Made by a program: the position numbers and the translations under genes. From the NCBI RefSeq assembly GCF_008119785.1, contig NZ_VSFA01000017.1, positions 35,500-99,499 on the forward strand: a DNA stretch of 64,000 nucleotides, read 5' to 3'. The DNA comes from Micromonospora sp. MP36. Its GTDB lineage: Bacteria; Actinomycetota; Actinomycetes; Mycobacteriales; Micromonosporaceae. Shown piece after piece: positions 17,670-26,380 of this stretch (its first letter is position 1; each line of letters opens with the position of its first letter). The notes beneath the pieces are model-generated. The model did not search any database, had not been told where the DNA came from, and worked only from the letters and a program-made list of their open reading frames with translations.

Positions 17670-19733
17670 GTGGAGCACAACGGCGGGCAGCACGGCGGCA
17701 CCCGTGCCGCGAACCCGCAGCACCGGCACGACGAGCACGCCGGCCACGACCCGGCGATGTTCCGCCGCCGGTTCTGGCTCTGCCTGGCGCTGACCGTCCC
17801 GATCGTGCTCACCAGTCACCTGGTGATGAGCTGGCTGCACTACTCGCTCGACGTCCCGGGCGTGTCGTGGGTGGGCCCGGTGCTCGGCTCGGTGGTGTTC
17901 GGATACGGCGGTTGGCCGTTCCTGGTCGGGGCCGTCCGGGAGGTGCGGGACCGGGCGCCCGGCATGATGCTACTGATCGGGATGGCGATCACCGTGGCGT
18001 ACCTCGCCTCGGTGGCGACCACCGTCGGCGTCTTCCACCTCGACTTCTGGTGGGAGCTCGCCGCACTGGTCACCATCATGCTGTTCGGCCACTGGCAGGA
18101 GATGACGGCGATCGGTCAGGCGCGCGGCGCCCTGGCCGCGCTGGCCGCCCTGCTGCCCGACGAGGCCGAGCGGGTCGGGCCGGACGGCGCCGGGCAGCGG
18201 GTGGCGGTGGCCGAGCTGCGGCCGGGTGACCTGGTGCTGGTCCGCCCCGGCGGGCGGGTACCCGCGGACGGGCACGTCGTCGAGGGCGCCGCCGAGCTGG
18301 ACGAATCGATGATCACCGGGGAGTCGCGGCCGGTGCCGCGTGGGACCGGGGACCGGGTGGTGGCGGGCACGGTGGCCACCGACTCGGCCCTGCGGGTACG
18401 CGTCGACGCGGTGGGGGAGGACACCGCGCTGGCCGGCATCCAGCGGCTGGTCGCCCAGGCGCAGCAGGCCGGCGGCCGGGCTCAGGCGCTCGCCGACCGG
18501 TTCGCCGCGTGGCTGGTCTACGTCGCCACCACGACCGCGCTGGTCAGCCTGGTCGTCTGGGCCGCCCTGGGTCGGGTCGACGAGGCCGTGGTACGCACCA
18601 TCACCGTGCTGGTGATCTCCTGCCCGCACGCCCTGGGCCTGGCCATCCCCCTGGTCATCGCCCTGTCGACCAGCGTGGCGGCCCGGGTCGGGATCCTGGT
18701 GAAGGACCGCCTGTCGCTGGAGCGGATGCGCAGCGTGGACGCGGTGCTGATCGACAAGACGGGCACGCTCACCAAGGGGCAGCACACGGTGACCGGGGTC
18801 GCCGCCGCCGACGGCGTCGCCGAGGACGAGGTGCTGCGGCTGGCCGCGGGGGTGGAGGCCGACAGCGAGCACCCGCTCGCGCGGGCCATCGTCGCGGCGG
18901 CCCAGCGGGTCGGCCCGGCCGCCGGCACCGACTTCCGCTCGCTGCCGGGACGCGGGGTGCGGGCCACCGTGGCCGGGACCGCGTACGCGGTGGGTGGGCC
19001 CGCCCTGCTGCGGGAACTGCCCGCCGAGGTTCCGGACGGGCTGCGCCGCGCCGACGCGGAGTGGGCGGCGCGGGGCGCCGCCGTGCTCTACCTGGTCCGC
19101 CTCGACGACGCCGCGCGGGTCGTCGGCGCGCTGGCGCTGGAGGACGAGGTACGCCCCGAGGCCCGCGAGGCCATCGTCGAGCTGCGCCGGCTCGGGGTCC
19201 GGAAGATCGCGATGATCACCGGCGACGCCCGCCCGGTGGCGGAGGCGGTCGCGGCCGACCTCGGGTTCCGGCCCGGCGTGGACGAGGTGTTCGCCGAGGT
19301 GCTGCCCGCCGACAAGGACGAGATCGTGGCTGGCCTGCGAGAGCGTGGCCACCGGGTGGCGATGGTGGGCGACGGCGTCAACGACGCGCCGGCGCTCGCC
19401 CGCGCCGATGTCGGGCTGGCCATCGGCGCCGGCACGGACGTGGCTATCGAGTCGGCCGGGGTGGTGCTCGCCTCCTCCGACCCGCGCGGTGTGCCGGCCG
19501 CGGTCCGGCTGTCCAAGGCGTCCTACCGCAAGATGGTGCAGAACCTGATCTGGGCGGCCGGCTACAACGTGGTGGCGATTCCGGTGGCCGCCGGTGTCTT
19601 CGCCTGGGCCGGTGTCTCGCTCAGCCCGGCCGCAGCGGCCGTGCTGATGTCCGCGTCGACGATCGTCGTCGCCCTGAACGCCCAGACGCTGCGGTGGGTG
19701 CGGCTGACCCCCGGGGACCCGGGGGCCCGCTGA
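17670..19733 (+). CDS. CopB-type (P1B-3) heavy-metal P-type ATPase
   Basis: 687 residues, start GTG 17670 behind GGGAGGCGAGG. The N-terminus is His-rich (HNGGQHGG, HRHDEHAGHD) instead of having a CxxC metal domain. The membrane metal-site motif is C318-P-H in ISCPHALG, the signature of the CopB/P1B-3 group for Cu(II)/Ag(I), rather than CPC. The phosphorylation motif DKTGT has D362. GESRPV (actuator), the nucleotide-domain HP motif (SEHPLA) and MVGDGVNDAPAL are intact. It should pump copper or silver out of the cell. No metal regulator is adjacent. Confidence 0.92.
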   Translation: MEHNGGQHGGTRAANPQHRHDEHAGHDPAMFRRRFWLCLALTVPIVLTSHLVMSWLHYSLDVPGVSWVGPVLGSVVFGYGGWPFLVGAVREVRDRAPGMMLLIGMAITVAYLASVATTVGVFHLDFWWELAALVTIMLFGHWQEMTAIGQARGALAALAALLPDEAERVGPDGAGQRVAVAELRPGDLVLVRPGGRVPADGHVVEGAAELDESMITGESRPVPRGTGDRVVAGTVATDSALRVRVDAVGEDTALAGIQRLVAQAQQAGGRAQALADRFAAWLVYVATTTALVSLVVWAALGRVDEAVVRTITVLVISCPHALGLAIPLVIALSTSVAARVGILVKDRLSLERMRSVDAVLIDKTGTLTKGQHTVTGVAAADGVAEDEVLRLAAGVEADSEHPLARAIVAAAQRVGPAAGTDFRSLPGRGVRATVAGTAYAVGGPALLRELPAEVPDGLRRADAEWAARGAAVLYLVRLDDAARVVGALALEDEVRPEAREAIVELRRLGVRKIAMITGDARPVAEAVAADLGFRPGVDEVFAEVLPADKDEIVAGLRERGHRVAMVGDGVNDAPALARADVGLAIGAGTDVAIESAGVVLASSDPRGVPAAVRLSKASYRKMVQNLIWAAGYNVVAIPVAAGVFAWAGVSLSPAAAAVLMSASTIVVALNAQTLRWVRLTPGDPGAR

Positions 19734-19754
19734 CCGCCGTGGTTGGATGGTGGC

Positions 19755-20057
19755 GTGCAGTTCACCGTGACAGACGTGCCCGAGCGGGAGCGCTTCGAGG
19801 CGCGGGACGAGGCGGGCAAGCTCGCCGGGCTGGTCACCTACCAGCTGACCGGCAACATCATCGCCTACACCCACACCGAGGTCGACCCGGAGTTCGAGGG
19901 CCAGGGTGTGGGGTCGACCCTGGCCCGGACGGTGATGGACGACGCGCGGGCCAAGGGCCGGACGGTGGTGCCGATCTGTCCGTTCCTCAGCGGGTGGCTC
20001 GAGAAGCACCCCGAGTACGAGAACATCGTGGTCCGGTCGACCCGCAAGATCAGGTAG
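19755..20057 (+). CDS. Small GNAT-like (Gcn5-related, YidJ/DUF type) acyltransferase
   Basis: 100 residues from GTG 19755. TYQLTGNIIAYTHTEVDPEFEGQGVGSTLARTVMDDA shows the shortened GNAT core with the acyl-CoA loop EGQGVGS, and ICPFLSGWLEKHPEY is the typical ending of this small family (human NATD1-like). The substrate is unknown. A TTGGAT hexamer ends 6 nt before the GTG, compatible with a leaderless transcript. Confidence 0.82.
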   Translation: MQFTVTDVPERERFEARDEAGKLAGLVTYQLTGNIIAYTHTEVDPEFEGQGVGSTLARTVMDDARAKGRTVVPICPFLSGWLEKHPEYENIVVRSTRKIR

Positions 20058-20154
20058 CCGCCGCAGAAGCCACCCCTGAGCCCGGGTGGTCCCTCGAATC
20101 TGCGAGCGCCATCTGGTCTTCCCTGCCGCAGGTGCGAGCAGCTAGGGTGACCGC

Positions 20155-20556
20155 GTGACGGTGTTCCGGATCGGCGAGGCCGCCGAGCTGCTCGGGGTCA
20201 GCGCGGACACGGTCCGCCGCTGGATCGACGCCGGCCGGCTGGCAGCGAGCCGCGACGAGCACGGCCACCGGGTGATCGAGGGAGTCGACCTGGCCGCGTT
20301 CGTCCGCGCCCCGGGGCACCCGGAACTGTCCTCCGCGCGCAACCGGCTGCGCGGGATCGTCACCGCGGTGATCAAGGACACCGTCATGGCCCAGGTCGAC
20401 ATCCAGGCCGGGCCGTTCCGGATCGTGTCGCTGATGAGCCGCGAGGCGGTCGACGACCTCGACCTCCAGGTCGGCTCGGTGGCCGTCGCCGTGATCAAGT
20501 CGACCACCGTCGTGGTGGAACGCGCCCCTACCACGAAGGGGAGGACCAGCCCATGA
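20155..20556 (+). CDS. HTH-Mop molybdenum-binding regulator
   Basis: 133 residues: an N-terminal excisionase/MerR-like helix-turn-helix (residues 1-50, FRIGEAAELLGVSADTVRRW) joined to one Mop (molbindin) domain (about 62-125, SARNRLRGIVTAV, MAQVDIQAG, VGSVAVAVIKSTTVVV). Mop domains bind molybdate. Its stop overlaps the modA start, so it is the first gene of the molybdate operon and probably its sensor, standing in for ModE. TAGGGT (20143-20148) lies 6 nt before the GTG start, so the mRNA may be leaderless. Confidence 0.88.
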   Translation: MTVFRIGEAAELLGVSADTVRRWIDAGRLAASRDEHGHRVIEGVDLAAFVRAPGHPELSSARNRLRGIVTAVIKDTVMAQVDIQAGPFRIVSLMSREAVDDLDLQVGSVAVAVIKSTTVVVERAPTTKGRTSP

Positions 20557-21335
20557 CGCTGCGGTGGATCCGCGCCGCCCTCGCCGGGGTGGCGGCGCTG
20601 GCCCTCAGCCTGACCGGCTGCGGCGGCGACGAGCCGACCGCCCAGGACGGCGGCGGCCGGGTGACCGTCTTCGCCGCCGCCTCGCTCACCGAGTCCTTCA
20701 CGACGCTCGGCCGGGACTTCGAGGCCGCGCACCCCGGCACCACGGTCGTCTTCAACTTCGCCGGCAGCTCGGCGCTCGCCACACAGATCACCCAGGGGGC
20801 CCCGGCCGACGTCTTCGCCGCCGCCTCGCCGGCCACCATGAAGACCGTCACCGACGCGGGCGACGCCGCCGGCGCCCCGGTCACCCTGGTCCGCAACCAG
20901 CTCGTCATCGCCGTACCCAAGGGCAACCCGCACCGGATCGCGGGCCTGGCCGACCTGGCCCGGCCCGGGGTGAAGGTGGCGCTCTGCGCCGAGCAGGTGC
21001 CCTGTGGCGCGGCAGCGAAGATGGCACTGGAAGCCGCCGCCGTCAAGCTCACCCCGGCCACGCTCGAACAGGACGTCAAGGGCGCGCTGGCCAAGGTCAA
21101 GCTCGGCGAGGTCGACGCCGCGCTGGTCTACCGCACCGACGTCCGGGCGGCCGCCGCCGAGTTGGACGCGGTCGAGTTCCCCGAGTCCACCCGCGCGGTC
21201 AACGACTACCCGATCGTGGTGCTCAAGCGGGCCGACAACCCGGCCGGCGCGCGGGCCTTCGTCGACTACGTCCGCTCCGCCGCGGGCCGGACCGTGCTCA
21301 CCGCCGCCGGCTTCCAGGCCCCGCCGGACCAGTGA
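20553..21335 (+). CDS. modA: Molybdate ABC transporter substrate-binding lipoprotein
   Basis: 260 residues. The signal peptide ends in the lipobox LSLTGC. Core ModA motifs: VTVFAAASLTESF, FNFAGSSALATQI, GAPADVFAAAS, then GEVDAALVYRTDV and PIVVLKRADN. It captures molybdate/tungstate outside the membrane for ModBC. The ATG overlaps the regulator's stop by 4 nt and its own stop overlaps modB, a fully coupled operon. Confidence 0.93.
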   Translation: MTLRWIRAALAGVAALALSLTGCGGDEPTAQDGGGRVTVFAAASLTESFTTLGRDFEAAHPGTTVVFNFAGSSALATQITQGAPADVFAAASPATMKTVTDAGDAAGAPVTLVRNQLVIAVPKGNPHRIAGLADLARPGVKVALCAEQVPCGAAAKMALEAAAVKLTPATLEQDVKGALAKVKLGEVDAALVYRTDVRAAAAELDAVEFPESTRAVNDYPIVVLKRADNPAGARAFVDYVRSAAGRTVLTAAGFQAPPDQ

Positions 21336-22132
21336 CCCGTACCCCGCGCCCCCGGCAGCGGGTACCGCTGGCCCTGCTGCTCCCCGCCGGGCTCGGGCTG
21401 CTGTTCCTCGTCCTGCCGCTGGTCGGGCTGCTGGCCGGGACGCCGTGGAGCACGCTGCCCCGGCGGCTGGCCCAGCCGGGCGTGCTTACCGCGCTGCGGC
21501 TGTCGCTGGAGACCGCCACCCTCGCCATGCTGCTCTGCGTCGCCCTCGGCATACCCCTGGCCTGGCTGCTGGCCCGGGTGCGGTTCCCCGGCCGGCGGCT
21601 GATCCGGGCCCTGGTCACCGTGCCGCTGGTGCTGCCCCCGGTGGTCGGCGGGGTGGCGCTGCTGCTGGTGTTCGGCCGGCGCGGCCTGCTCGGCTCCTGG
21701 CTGGACGCCACCTTCGGGGTCACCCTGCCGTTCACCACCGCCGGGGTGGTGCTCGCCGAGGCGTTCGTCGCCATGCCGTTCCTGGTCATCGCCGTGGAGG
21801 GCGCGCTGCGCGGGGCCGACCCGCGGTACGAGGAGGCGGCCGCCACCCTCGGGGCCGGGCGCTGGACCACCTTCACCCACGTCACGCTGCCGCTGGTCGC
21901 CCCCGGAGTCGCGGCCGGAGCGGTGCTGTGCTGGGCCCGCGCGCTCGGCGAGTTCGGCGCGACGATCACCTTCGCCGGCAACTATCCCGGCCGGACGCAG
22001 ACCATGCCGCTCGCCGTCTACCTGGCCCTGGAAACCGACCTGCAGGCCGCGATCGTGCTCAGCCTCATCCTGCTCACCGTCTCCGTCGCCATCCTCGCCG
22101 GGCTGCGCGACCGGTGGGTGAGCGCCCCGTGA
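21332..22132 (+). CDS. modB: Molybdate ABC transporter permease
   Basis: 266 residues, about six membrane segments, with the permease EAA loop GADPRYEEAAATLGAG followed by GEFGATITFAGNYPG, which is diagnostic for ModB. The GTG start overlaps the modA stop by 4 nt. Confidence 0.93.
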   Translation: MTRTPRPRQRVPLALLLPAGLGLLFLVLPLVGLLAGTPWSTLPRRLAQPGVLTALRLSLETATLAMLLCVALGIPLAWLLARVRFPGRRLIRALVTVPLVLPPVVGGVALLLVFGRRGLLGSWLDATFGVTLPFTTAGVVLAEAFVAMPFLVIAVEGALRGADPRYEEAAATLGAGRWTTFTHVTLPLVAPGVAAGAVLCWARALGEFGATITFAGNYPGRTQTMPLAVYLALETDLQAAIVLSLILLTVSVAILAGLRDRWVSAP

Positions 22133-23190
22133 CCACCCCGCCGCTGCTCGACGCGCACCTGGTCGCCGACCGGGGCGCCTTCCACCTCGACATCCGGCTG
22201 CGGATCGCGGCGGGAGAGGTGGTCGCCCTGCTCGGCCCGAACGGCGCCGGCAAGACCACCGCCCTGCGTGCCCTGGCCGGGCTGCACCCACTCACCGCCG
22301 GGCACCTCACCCTCGCCCAGGTCGATCTCGACCGGCCCGACCGGCGGGTGTGGGTGCCGCCCGAGCGGCGGCCGGTGGGCGTGGTGTTCCAGGACTACCT
22401 GCTCTTCCCGCACCTGAGCGCACTCGACAACGTCGCGTTCGGGCCGCGCCGGCACGGCGCCGACCGGCGTACCGCCCGAGCCCGGGCGGGAAACTGGCTG
22501 GACCGGGTCGGCCTGGGCGGGCAGGCCCGACACAAGCCGCGGCAGCTCTCCGGCGGGCAGGCCCAGCGGGTCGCCCTGGCCCGGGCCCTCGCCGTCGAGC
22601 CGACCCTGCTCCTGCTCGACGAGCCCCTCGCCGCGCTGGACGCGCGTACCCGGCTGGACACCCGCGCCGAACTCCAGCGGCACCTCGGCGACCATCCCGG
22701 CGCCACCCTGCTGGTCACCCACGACCCCCTCGATGCCCTGGTGCTGGCCGACCGGCTGGTCATCGTCGAGCACGGACGGGTGGTCCAGGAGGGCGACGCG
22801 GCGAGCGTCACCGCCCGCCCGCGCACCGACTACGTCGCCCGGCTGGTCGGCCTCAACCTGCACCGGGGCCGGGCCGACGGGCACCGGGTCACCGTCGGCG
22901 GGCTCACCCTCACCGCGGCGGACACGGTGCACGGGGACGCCTTCGTCGCCTTCCCACCCGCCGCCGTCGCGCTGCACCCGGTCCGCCCCGACGGCAGCCC
23001 ACGCAACGTCTGGCCGGCCACCGTGACCGGGGTGCAGCGGCACGGCGACAACCTGCGCGTCCAGCTCGACGGGCCGGTCGCGGTGGCCGCCGACGTCACC
23101 CCCGCCGCGGCCGCCCAACTGCGGCTGCACCCCGGCCAGCCGGTCTGGGCGGCGGTCAAAGCGGCGGAGACGCGGGCATACCCGGCCTGA
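22129..23190 (+). CDS. modC: Molybdate ABC transporter ATP-binding protein
   Basis: 353 residues. Walker A GPNGAGKTT, Q-loop FQDYLLFPH, signature LSGGQAQRVALARAL, Walker B LLLLDEPLAALD, H-loop VTHD. A C-terminal Mop/TOBE domain (about 285-350) binds molybdate and is expected to inhibit transport when the oxyanion is plentiful. GTG start overlapping modB by 4 nt; last gene of the operon. Confidence 0.93.
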   Translation: MTTPPLLDAHLVADRGAFHLDIRLRIAAGEVVALLGPNGAGKTTALRALAGLHPLTAGHLTLAQVDLDRPDRRVWVPPERRPVGVVFQDYLLFPHLSALDNVAFGPRRHGADRRTARARAGNWLDRVGLGGQARHKPRQLSGGQAQRVALARALAVEPTLLLLDEPLAALDARTRLDTRAELQRHLGDHPGATLLVTHDPLDALVLADRLVIVEHGRVVQEGDAASVTARPRTDYVARLVGLNLHRGRADGHRVTVGGLTLTAADTVHGDAFVAFPPAAVALHPVRPDGSPRNVWPATVTGVQRHGDNLRVQLDGPVAVAADVTPAAAAQLRLHPGQPVWAAVKAAETRAYPA

Positions 23191-23243
23191 GAAACCCCTG
23201 AGTGACGGACGCCTCATGGACGGTCACCGGTCGGCCGGGGCAG

Positions 23244-23257
23244 GTTTGACGTCAAAC
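23244..23257. promoter_or_regulatory. 14-bp perfect palindrome (putative operator)
   Basis: GTTTGACGTCAAAC is self-complementary and unusually AT-containing for this region. It lies 23 nt before the start of the small gene that follows modC. TTGACG inside it could act as a -35 element, so a bound regulator would block transcription. The regulator is not identifiable here. Confidence 0.4.
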
Positions 23258-23279
23258 TGCTCGGTCATCGGACGACGGA

Positions 23280-23582
23280 GTGACGACGAAAGGGGAAGGG
23301 GTGCCCGAGACGACCCGCATTCGGCCCAGTCACGACGCCGTACTGCCGGACGACGTGACCGACCCGCTGCTGTGGCGGGTGGCGTACGACGTGGCCGCCG
23401 CTCACCGACCCGACGCCACGGGCGTCTGCACCAGCCTGCTCTGCGTCGACCAGGGCGCGCCCTGCGCGCCGATGGTCTACGCCCGCCGGGCGATGCGGGT
23501 GGCCCGCGGCGGCGGACAGCGACCCGCGACCCGGGAGACGCCCGACCCGATGGCCAGCGACCAGCGGCGCGACGCCGCCTGA
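23280..23582 (+). CDS. Small cysteine-containing hypothetical protein
   Basis: About 100 residues from GTG 23280 (alternative GTG 23301 after AGGGGAAGG). The middle contains four-residue-spaced cysteines in GVCTSLLCVDQGAPCAPM, then a basic helix YARRAMRVARG. No membrane segment. Family not recognised. It lies downstream of the palindrome at 23244, possibly its regulatory target. Confidence 0.55.
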   Translation: MTTKGEGVPETTRIRPSHDAVLPDDVTDPLLWRVAYDVAAAHRPDATGVCTSLLCVDQGAPCAPMVYARRAMRVARGGGQRPATRETPDPMASDQRRDAA

Positions 23583-23638
23583 CGACGACGCGCCCGGCGA
23601 CCCGCGGGGTCGCCGGCACTCGCCGTGGAGCGGCCGGC

Positions 23639-25411
23639 TCAGTGGGTTGGGCCGAAGGCGGCGAGGAAGCGGTCCCGGAAGGCGTCCATCGGCCACACCG
23701 GGGCCTGCTGCCCGGGGCGCAGGCCGTCCTGCCAGCCCCAGCCGGCCACCCGGTTCAGCACCCTCGGGTCCGCCGCCACGATGGTGATCGGCACGTCCCG
23801 GCTGGCGTGCTCGCCGGTCACCGGCGCCGCCGGCTGGTGGTCGCCGAGGAAGACCAGCACCAGGTCGTCCCCGCCGTACGTCAGCACGTACGAGACCAGG
23901 GTGCGCAGGGTGTACTCGATCGACTGCCGGTAGCCGGCGCGGATCGCCGCGCTGTCCCGCTGCACCGGGCCCTCGATCCGGGCCCGGTGGTAGATCGTGC
24001 CGTCGCCGACCGCCGTCCAGGGCACCGGCTGGGGGATCGCCGACCACGGCGAGTGGCTGGAGATCAGCGGGATCTCCGCCATCAGCGGGGCGTGCGGCTT
24101 CGCCCGCTCCAGCCGCTGGAAGGTGGCCAGCGCGTACTGGTCGGGCATCGGCGCGTAGCTGAACTTGGGACCGCGGTAGGCGAGCCGCTCGGCACCGTAG
24201 TAGCGGTCGAAGCCGAAGAACTTCCCCTCCGGCCACGGTTGGGTGGCGGCCGGCATCACCCCGACCGTCTGCCAGCCGGCCCGGTGGAACGCGCCGCCCA
24301 GCGTGAGCCGGTTGCCGGCCAGCAGGTCGCGGTGGCGCTGGTCGTTGTCGACCCACAGCCCGGAGAGCAGCGTGTCGTGCGCCAGCCAGCTGCCGCCGCC
24401 GAAGGTGGGCGAGCGGAGGAAGCCGCTGCGGGCGTCGTACCCGGCCGCGCGCAGCCGGCGGTAGCCGTCATCGAGCACCGCGTTGACGCCCGGCGCGAGC
24501 CCGGGGGCCTCGACGGCGTCCCGGCCGTAGCTCTCCACGAACGCGACCAGCACGTCCTTGCCGCGCAACCCGGTCAGCAGCCGGTCGCCGGGGACGTCCC
24601 GGTACGCGTCGACGGACGCCTCCCGGGCGAACGCGACACGGTCCCGCAGCCCGGCGCGGAACTGCCCGGCGTGCGCCGCGACCAGCCTGGTGGCGTCCCG
24701 GTCGGCGACCGGAACGCCGGCGAGCCGGACCCCGAACAGGGCACAGCCCAGCCAGAGCACCGACAGCGCCGCGACCACCCGTACCGAGGCGGCCCGGTGC
24801 CGGGCGACCACCCGGGCCAGCCGCAGCGCACCCCGGGCCACCAGGACCGGCAGGCCGACGGCGAGCAGCAGCGCCCCGGCCGCTGCGGCGACCGCGCCGG
24901 CCCGGCCGACCGAGTCGGCCAGGAATCCGAAGCCGTCGTCGAACAGCCCCCAGTCGAGCAGCACGTCGAACGGGCGGTCGCGGGCCACGAAGAAGCCCAT
25001 GTCCAGCAGCTTGAGCAGGACGAGCAGCCCGAGCACCAGGCCGAGCAGCAGCGCGACCGGCCGGCGGACCCGGGCCGGAAGCACCAGCAGCAGTCCCGCC
25101 GCGACCAGCCCTTCCAGCGGGATCCGCAGGAACGCGCCCGGTCCGAGCCGGTGCGGCTCGTCGGGTACGACCAGCGCCGCCAGCACGAGCATCGCGGCGA
25201 GCCCGGTGCCCGCCCCGGCCAGGATCCGGCGCCCCCGCGACGCCGCCACCTCGCGTGGCGCGGTCGCCTCCTCCGGCGTGATCGCCCCGCCCGGCAACAT
25301 CGGCTCCTCCGGCGGTCCGAGCTCCCCGGGCGAGGTTGCCGAGGCCGGGGTGCGGGGCGGCGGGACGGGCGGGCCCGCGGCCAGCCGCCGCCGGGAGATG
25401 AGGGGTGACAC
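23639..25411 (-). CDS. Membrane sulfatase / LTA-synthase-like phosphotransferase
   Basis: 590 residues: a cytosolic start rich in Pro, 4-5 membrane segments (about 60-240) and an extracytoplasmic alkaline-phosphatase-fold domain (about 285-590). Visible metal/active-site pieces are FVESYGRD, GGGSWLAHDTLLSG, FGFDRYYG, SSHSPW and FLGDHQP, in the order of LtaS/OpgB-type enzymes. These transfer phosphoglycerol or phosphoethanolamine, or hydrolyse such esters, at the outer face of the membrane. GTG 25411 follows GAAGGA. It is the second gene after the CDP-alcohol phosphotransferase, 36 nt apart, and probably acts on that enzyme's product. Confidence 0.83.
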   Translation of the reverse strand: MSPLISRRRLAAGPPVPPPRTPASATSPGELGPPEEPMLPGGAITPEEATAPREVAASRGRRILAGAGTGLAAMLVLAALVVPDEPHRLGPGAFLRIPLEGLVAAGLLLVLPARVRRPVALLLGLVLGLLVLLKLLDMGFFVARDRPFDVLLDWGLFDDGFGFLADSVGRAGAVAAAAGALLLAVGLPVLVARGALRLARVVARHRAASVRVVAALSVLWLGCALFGVRLAGVPVADRDATRLVAAHAGQFRAGLRDRVAFAREASVDAYRDVPGDRLLTGLRGKDVLVAFVESYGRDAVEAPGLAPGVNAVLDDGYRRLRAAGYDARSGFLRSPTFGGGSWLAHDTLLSGLWVDNDQRHRDLLAGNRLTLGGAFHRAGWQTVGVMPAATQPWPEGKFFGFDRYYGAERLAYRGPKFSYAPMPDQYALATFQRLERAKPHAPLMAEIPLISSHSPWSAIPQPVPWTAVGDGTIYHRARIEGPVQRDSAAIRAGYRQSIEYTLRTLVSYVLTYGGDDLVLVFLGDHQPAAPVTGEHASRDVPITIVAADPRVLNRVAGWGWQDGLRPGQQAPVWPMDAFRDRFLAAFGPTH

Positions 25412-25447
25412 GGCGAGGTCCTTCTCTGCGGGGGTGAGAGGGGGGCG

Positions 25448-26287
25448 TCAGACCGGCTGGTGAGCGGCGATCCGGGCGGGAACGGGCGCCGGCCGTGCGG
25501 GATGACCGCCCGGCACGGCCGGACCGACCACGTCGACGGGGACGGCCGCGGACGGTGCCGGCCGCACTGGGGCAAGCGCCCCGACCGAAGTGGTGGCGCG
25601 GGCCGGGCGGTGCCGCCACAGCCAGGCCACGTCACGGCCGAACGACTCGATCAGCAGGGCCAGCGCGCCGGCGACCAGCGCGGCGGTCGCCACCGGCGGC
25701 AGCAGGTGACTCGCCGCGACCGCCAGCACCACGCCCTGGACCGCCGCGACGACCTTGCGCCAGTACCGGGGCGGCAGGCTGCCGCGCATCCAGGGCAGCG
25801 CCCAACTCGCCGCGACGAAGGCGTACCGCATGCCGCCGATGGCCAGCACCCAGCCGCCGATCGACGGCGCCACGTGGGCGCTGAGCACGAGGATCAGGAA
25901 CGCGTCGACCTCCATGTCGAACCGCGCACCCAGGGCGCTGGCCGTGCCGGTGCGCCGGGCCACCAGACCGTCGACCGCGTCCAGCGCCAGCGCCACGGCG
26001 GTCAGCGGGACCAGCACCGCCGGCGCCGGCCCAGCCCCGCCGGGCACCACGAGAGCCAGCACCCCGCCGACCAGCAGCGCCCGGGCGAGCGTCACCCGGT
26101 CGGCGGGACCGAGCCGCCGCGCGCCGCTCACGCGCAGGCCGCGCCACAGCAGGCCGCAGAGCACCCCGCCGTACGCCAGGCCGGCGGCCCAGCCCGCGAC
26201 GCCGATGCCCACCGTGCCGGCGAGCCCGGCCAGCAGGGCGAACTGAGCGATCAGCCCGACCAGTGGGCCGTTTCGAACCGTGGACAC
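25448..26287 (-). CDS. CDP-alcohol phosphotransferase
   Basis: 279 residues with about six membrane segments. The family signature DxxDGxxARxxxxxxxxGxxxDxxxD is complete: DAVDG, AR, then GARFD and EVD, near residues 100-128. These enzymes join an alcohol to a CMP-activated lipid or polyol. The alcohol is unknown, and the protein is longer than PgsA or PssA because of a Pro/Ala-rich tail. GTG 26287 is preceded by GGAGG. It is divergent from the dehydrogenase-to-RibD gene set and shares its 93-nt promoter region. Confidence 0.85.
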   Translation of the reverse strand: MSTVRNGPLVGLIAQFALLAGLAGTVGIGVAGWAAGLAYGGVLCGLLWRGLRVSGARRLGPADRVTLARALLVGGVLALVVPGGAGPAPAVLVPLTAVALALDAVDGLVARRTGTASALGARFDMEVDAFLILVLSAHVAPSIGGWVLAIGGMRYAFVAASWALPWMRGSLPPRYWRKVVAAVQGVVLAVAASHLLPPVATAALVAGALALLIESFGRDVAWLWRHRPARATTSVGALAPVRPAPSAAVPVDVVGPAVPGGHPARPAPVPARIAAHQPV

Positions 26288-26380
26288 TCTGCCTCCGTGT
26301 CTATGATCGACAACCCCTGTCCATCAACACGGAGAACTCGGCCGCCCGGTTCGGTCCGGACGTGGAGAAGAGGAGCACTG
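26288..26380. promoter_or_regulatory. Divergent promoter region of the GTP-derived pathway block
   Basis: This 93-nt spacer separates the two divergent gene groups. TATGAT (26302-26307) is a good -10 on the + strand, with TGGACA at 26281-26286 as a possible but closely spaced -35. GGAGG for the minus gene lies within CTCCGTGT (26293-26300). That 8-mer has an inverted copy, ACACGGAG, at 26327-26334, which could be a binding site for a shared regulator. Confidence 0.4.

Noticed and set aside
26293..26334. Inverted CTCCGTGT/ACACGGAG as a confirmed operator
   Set aside because: One arm includes the ribosome-binding site of the CDP-alcohol phosphotransferase gene, so the match may be chance; kept only as a note in the promoter entry.
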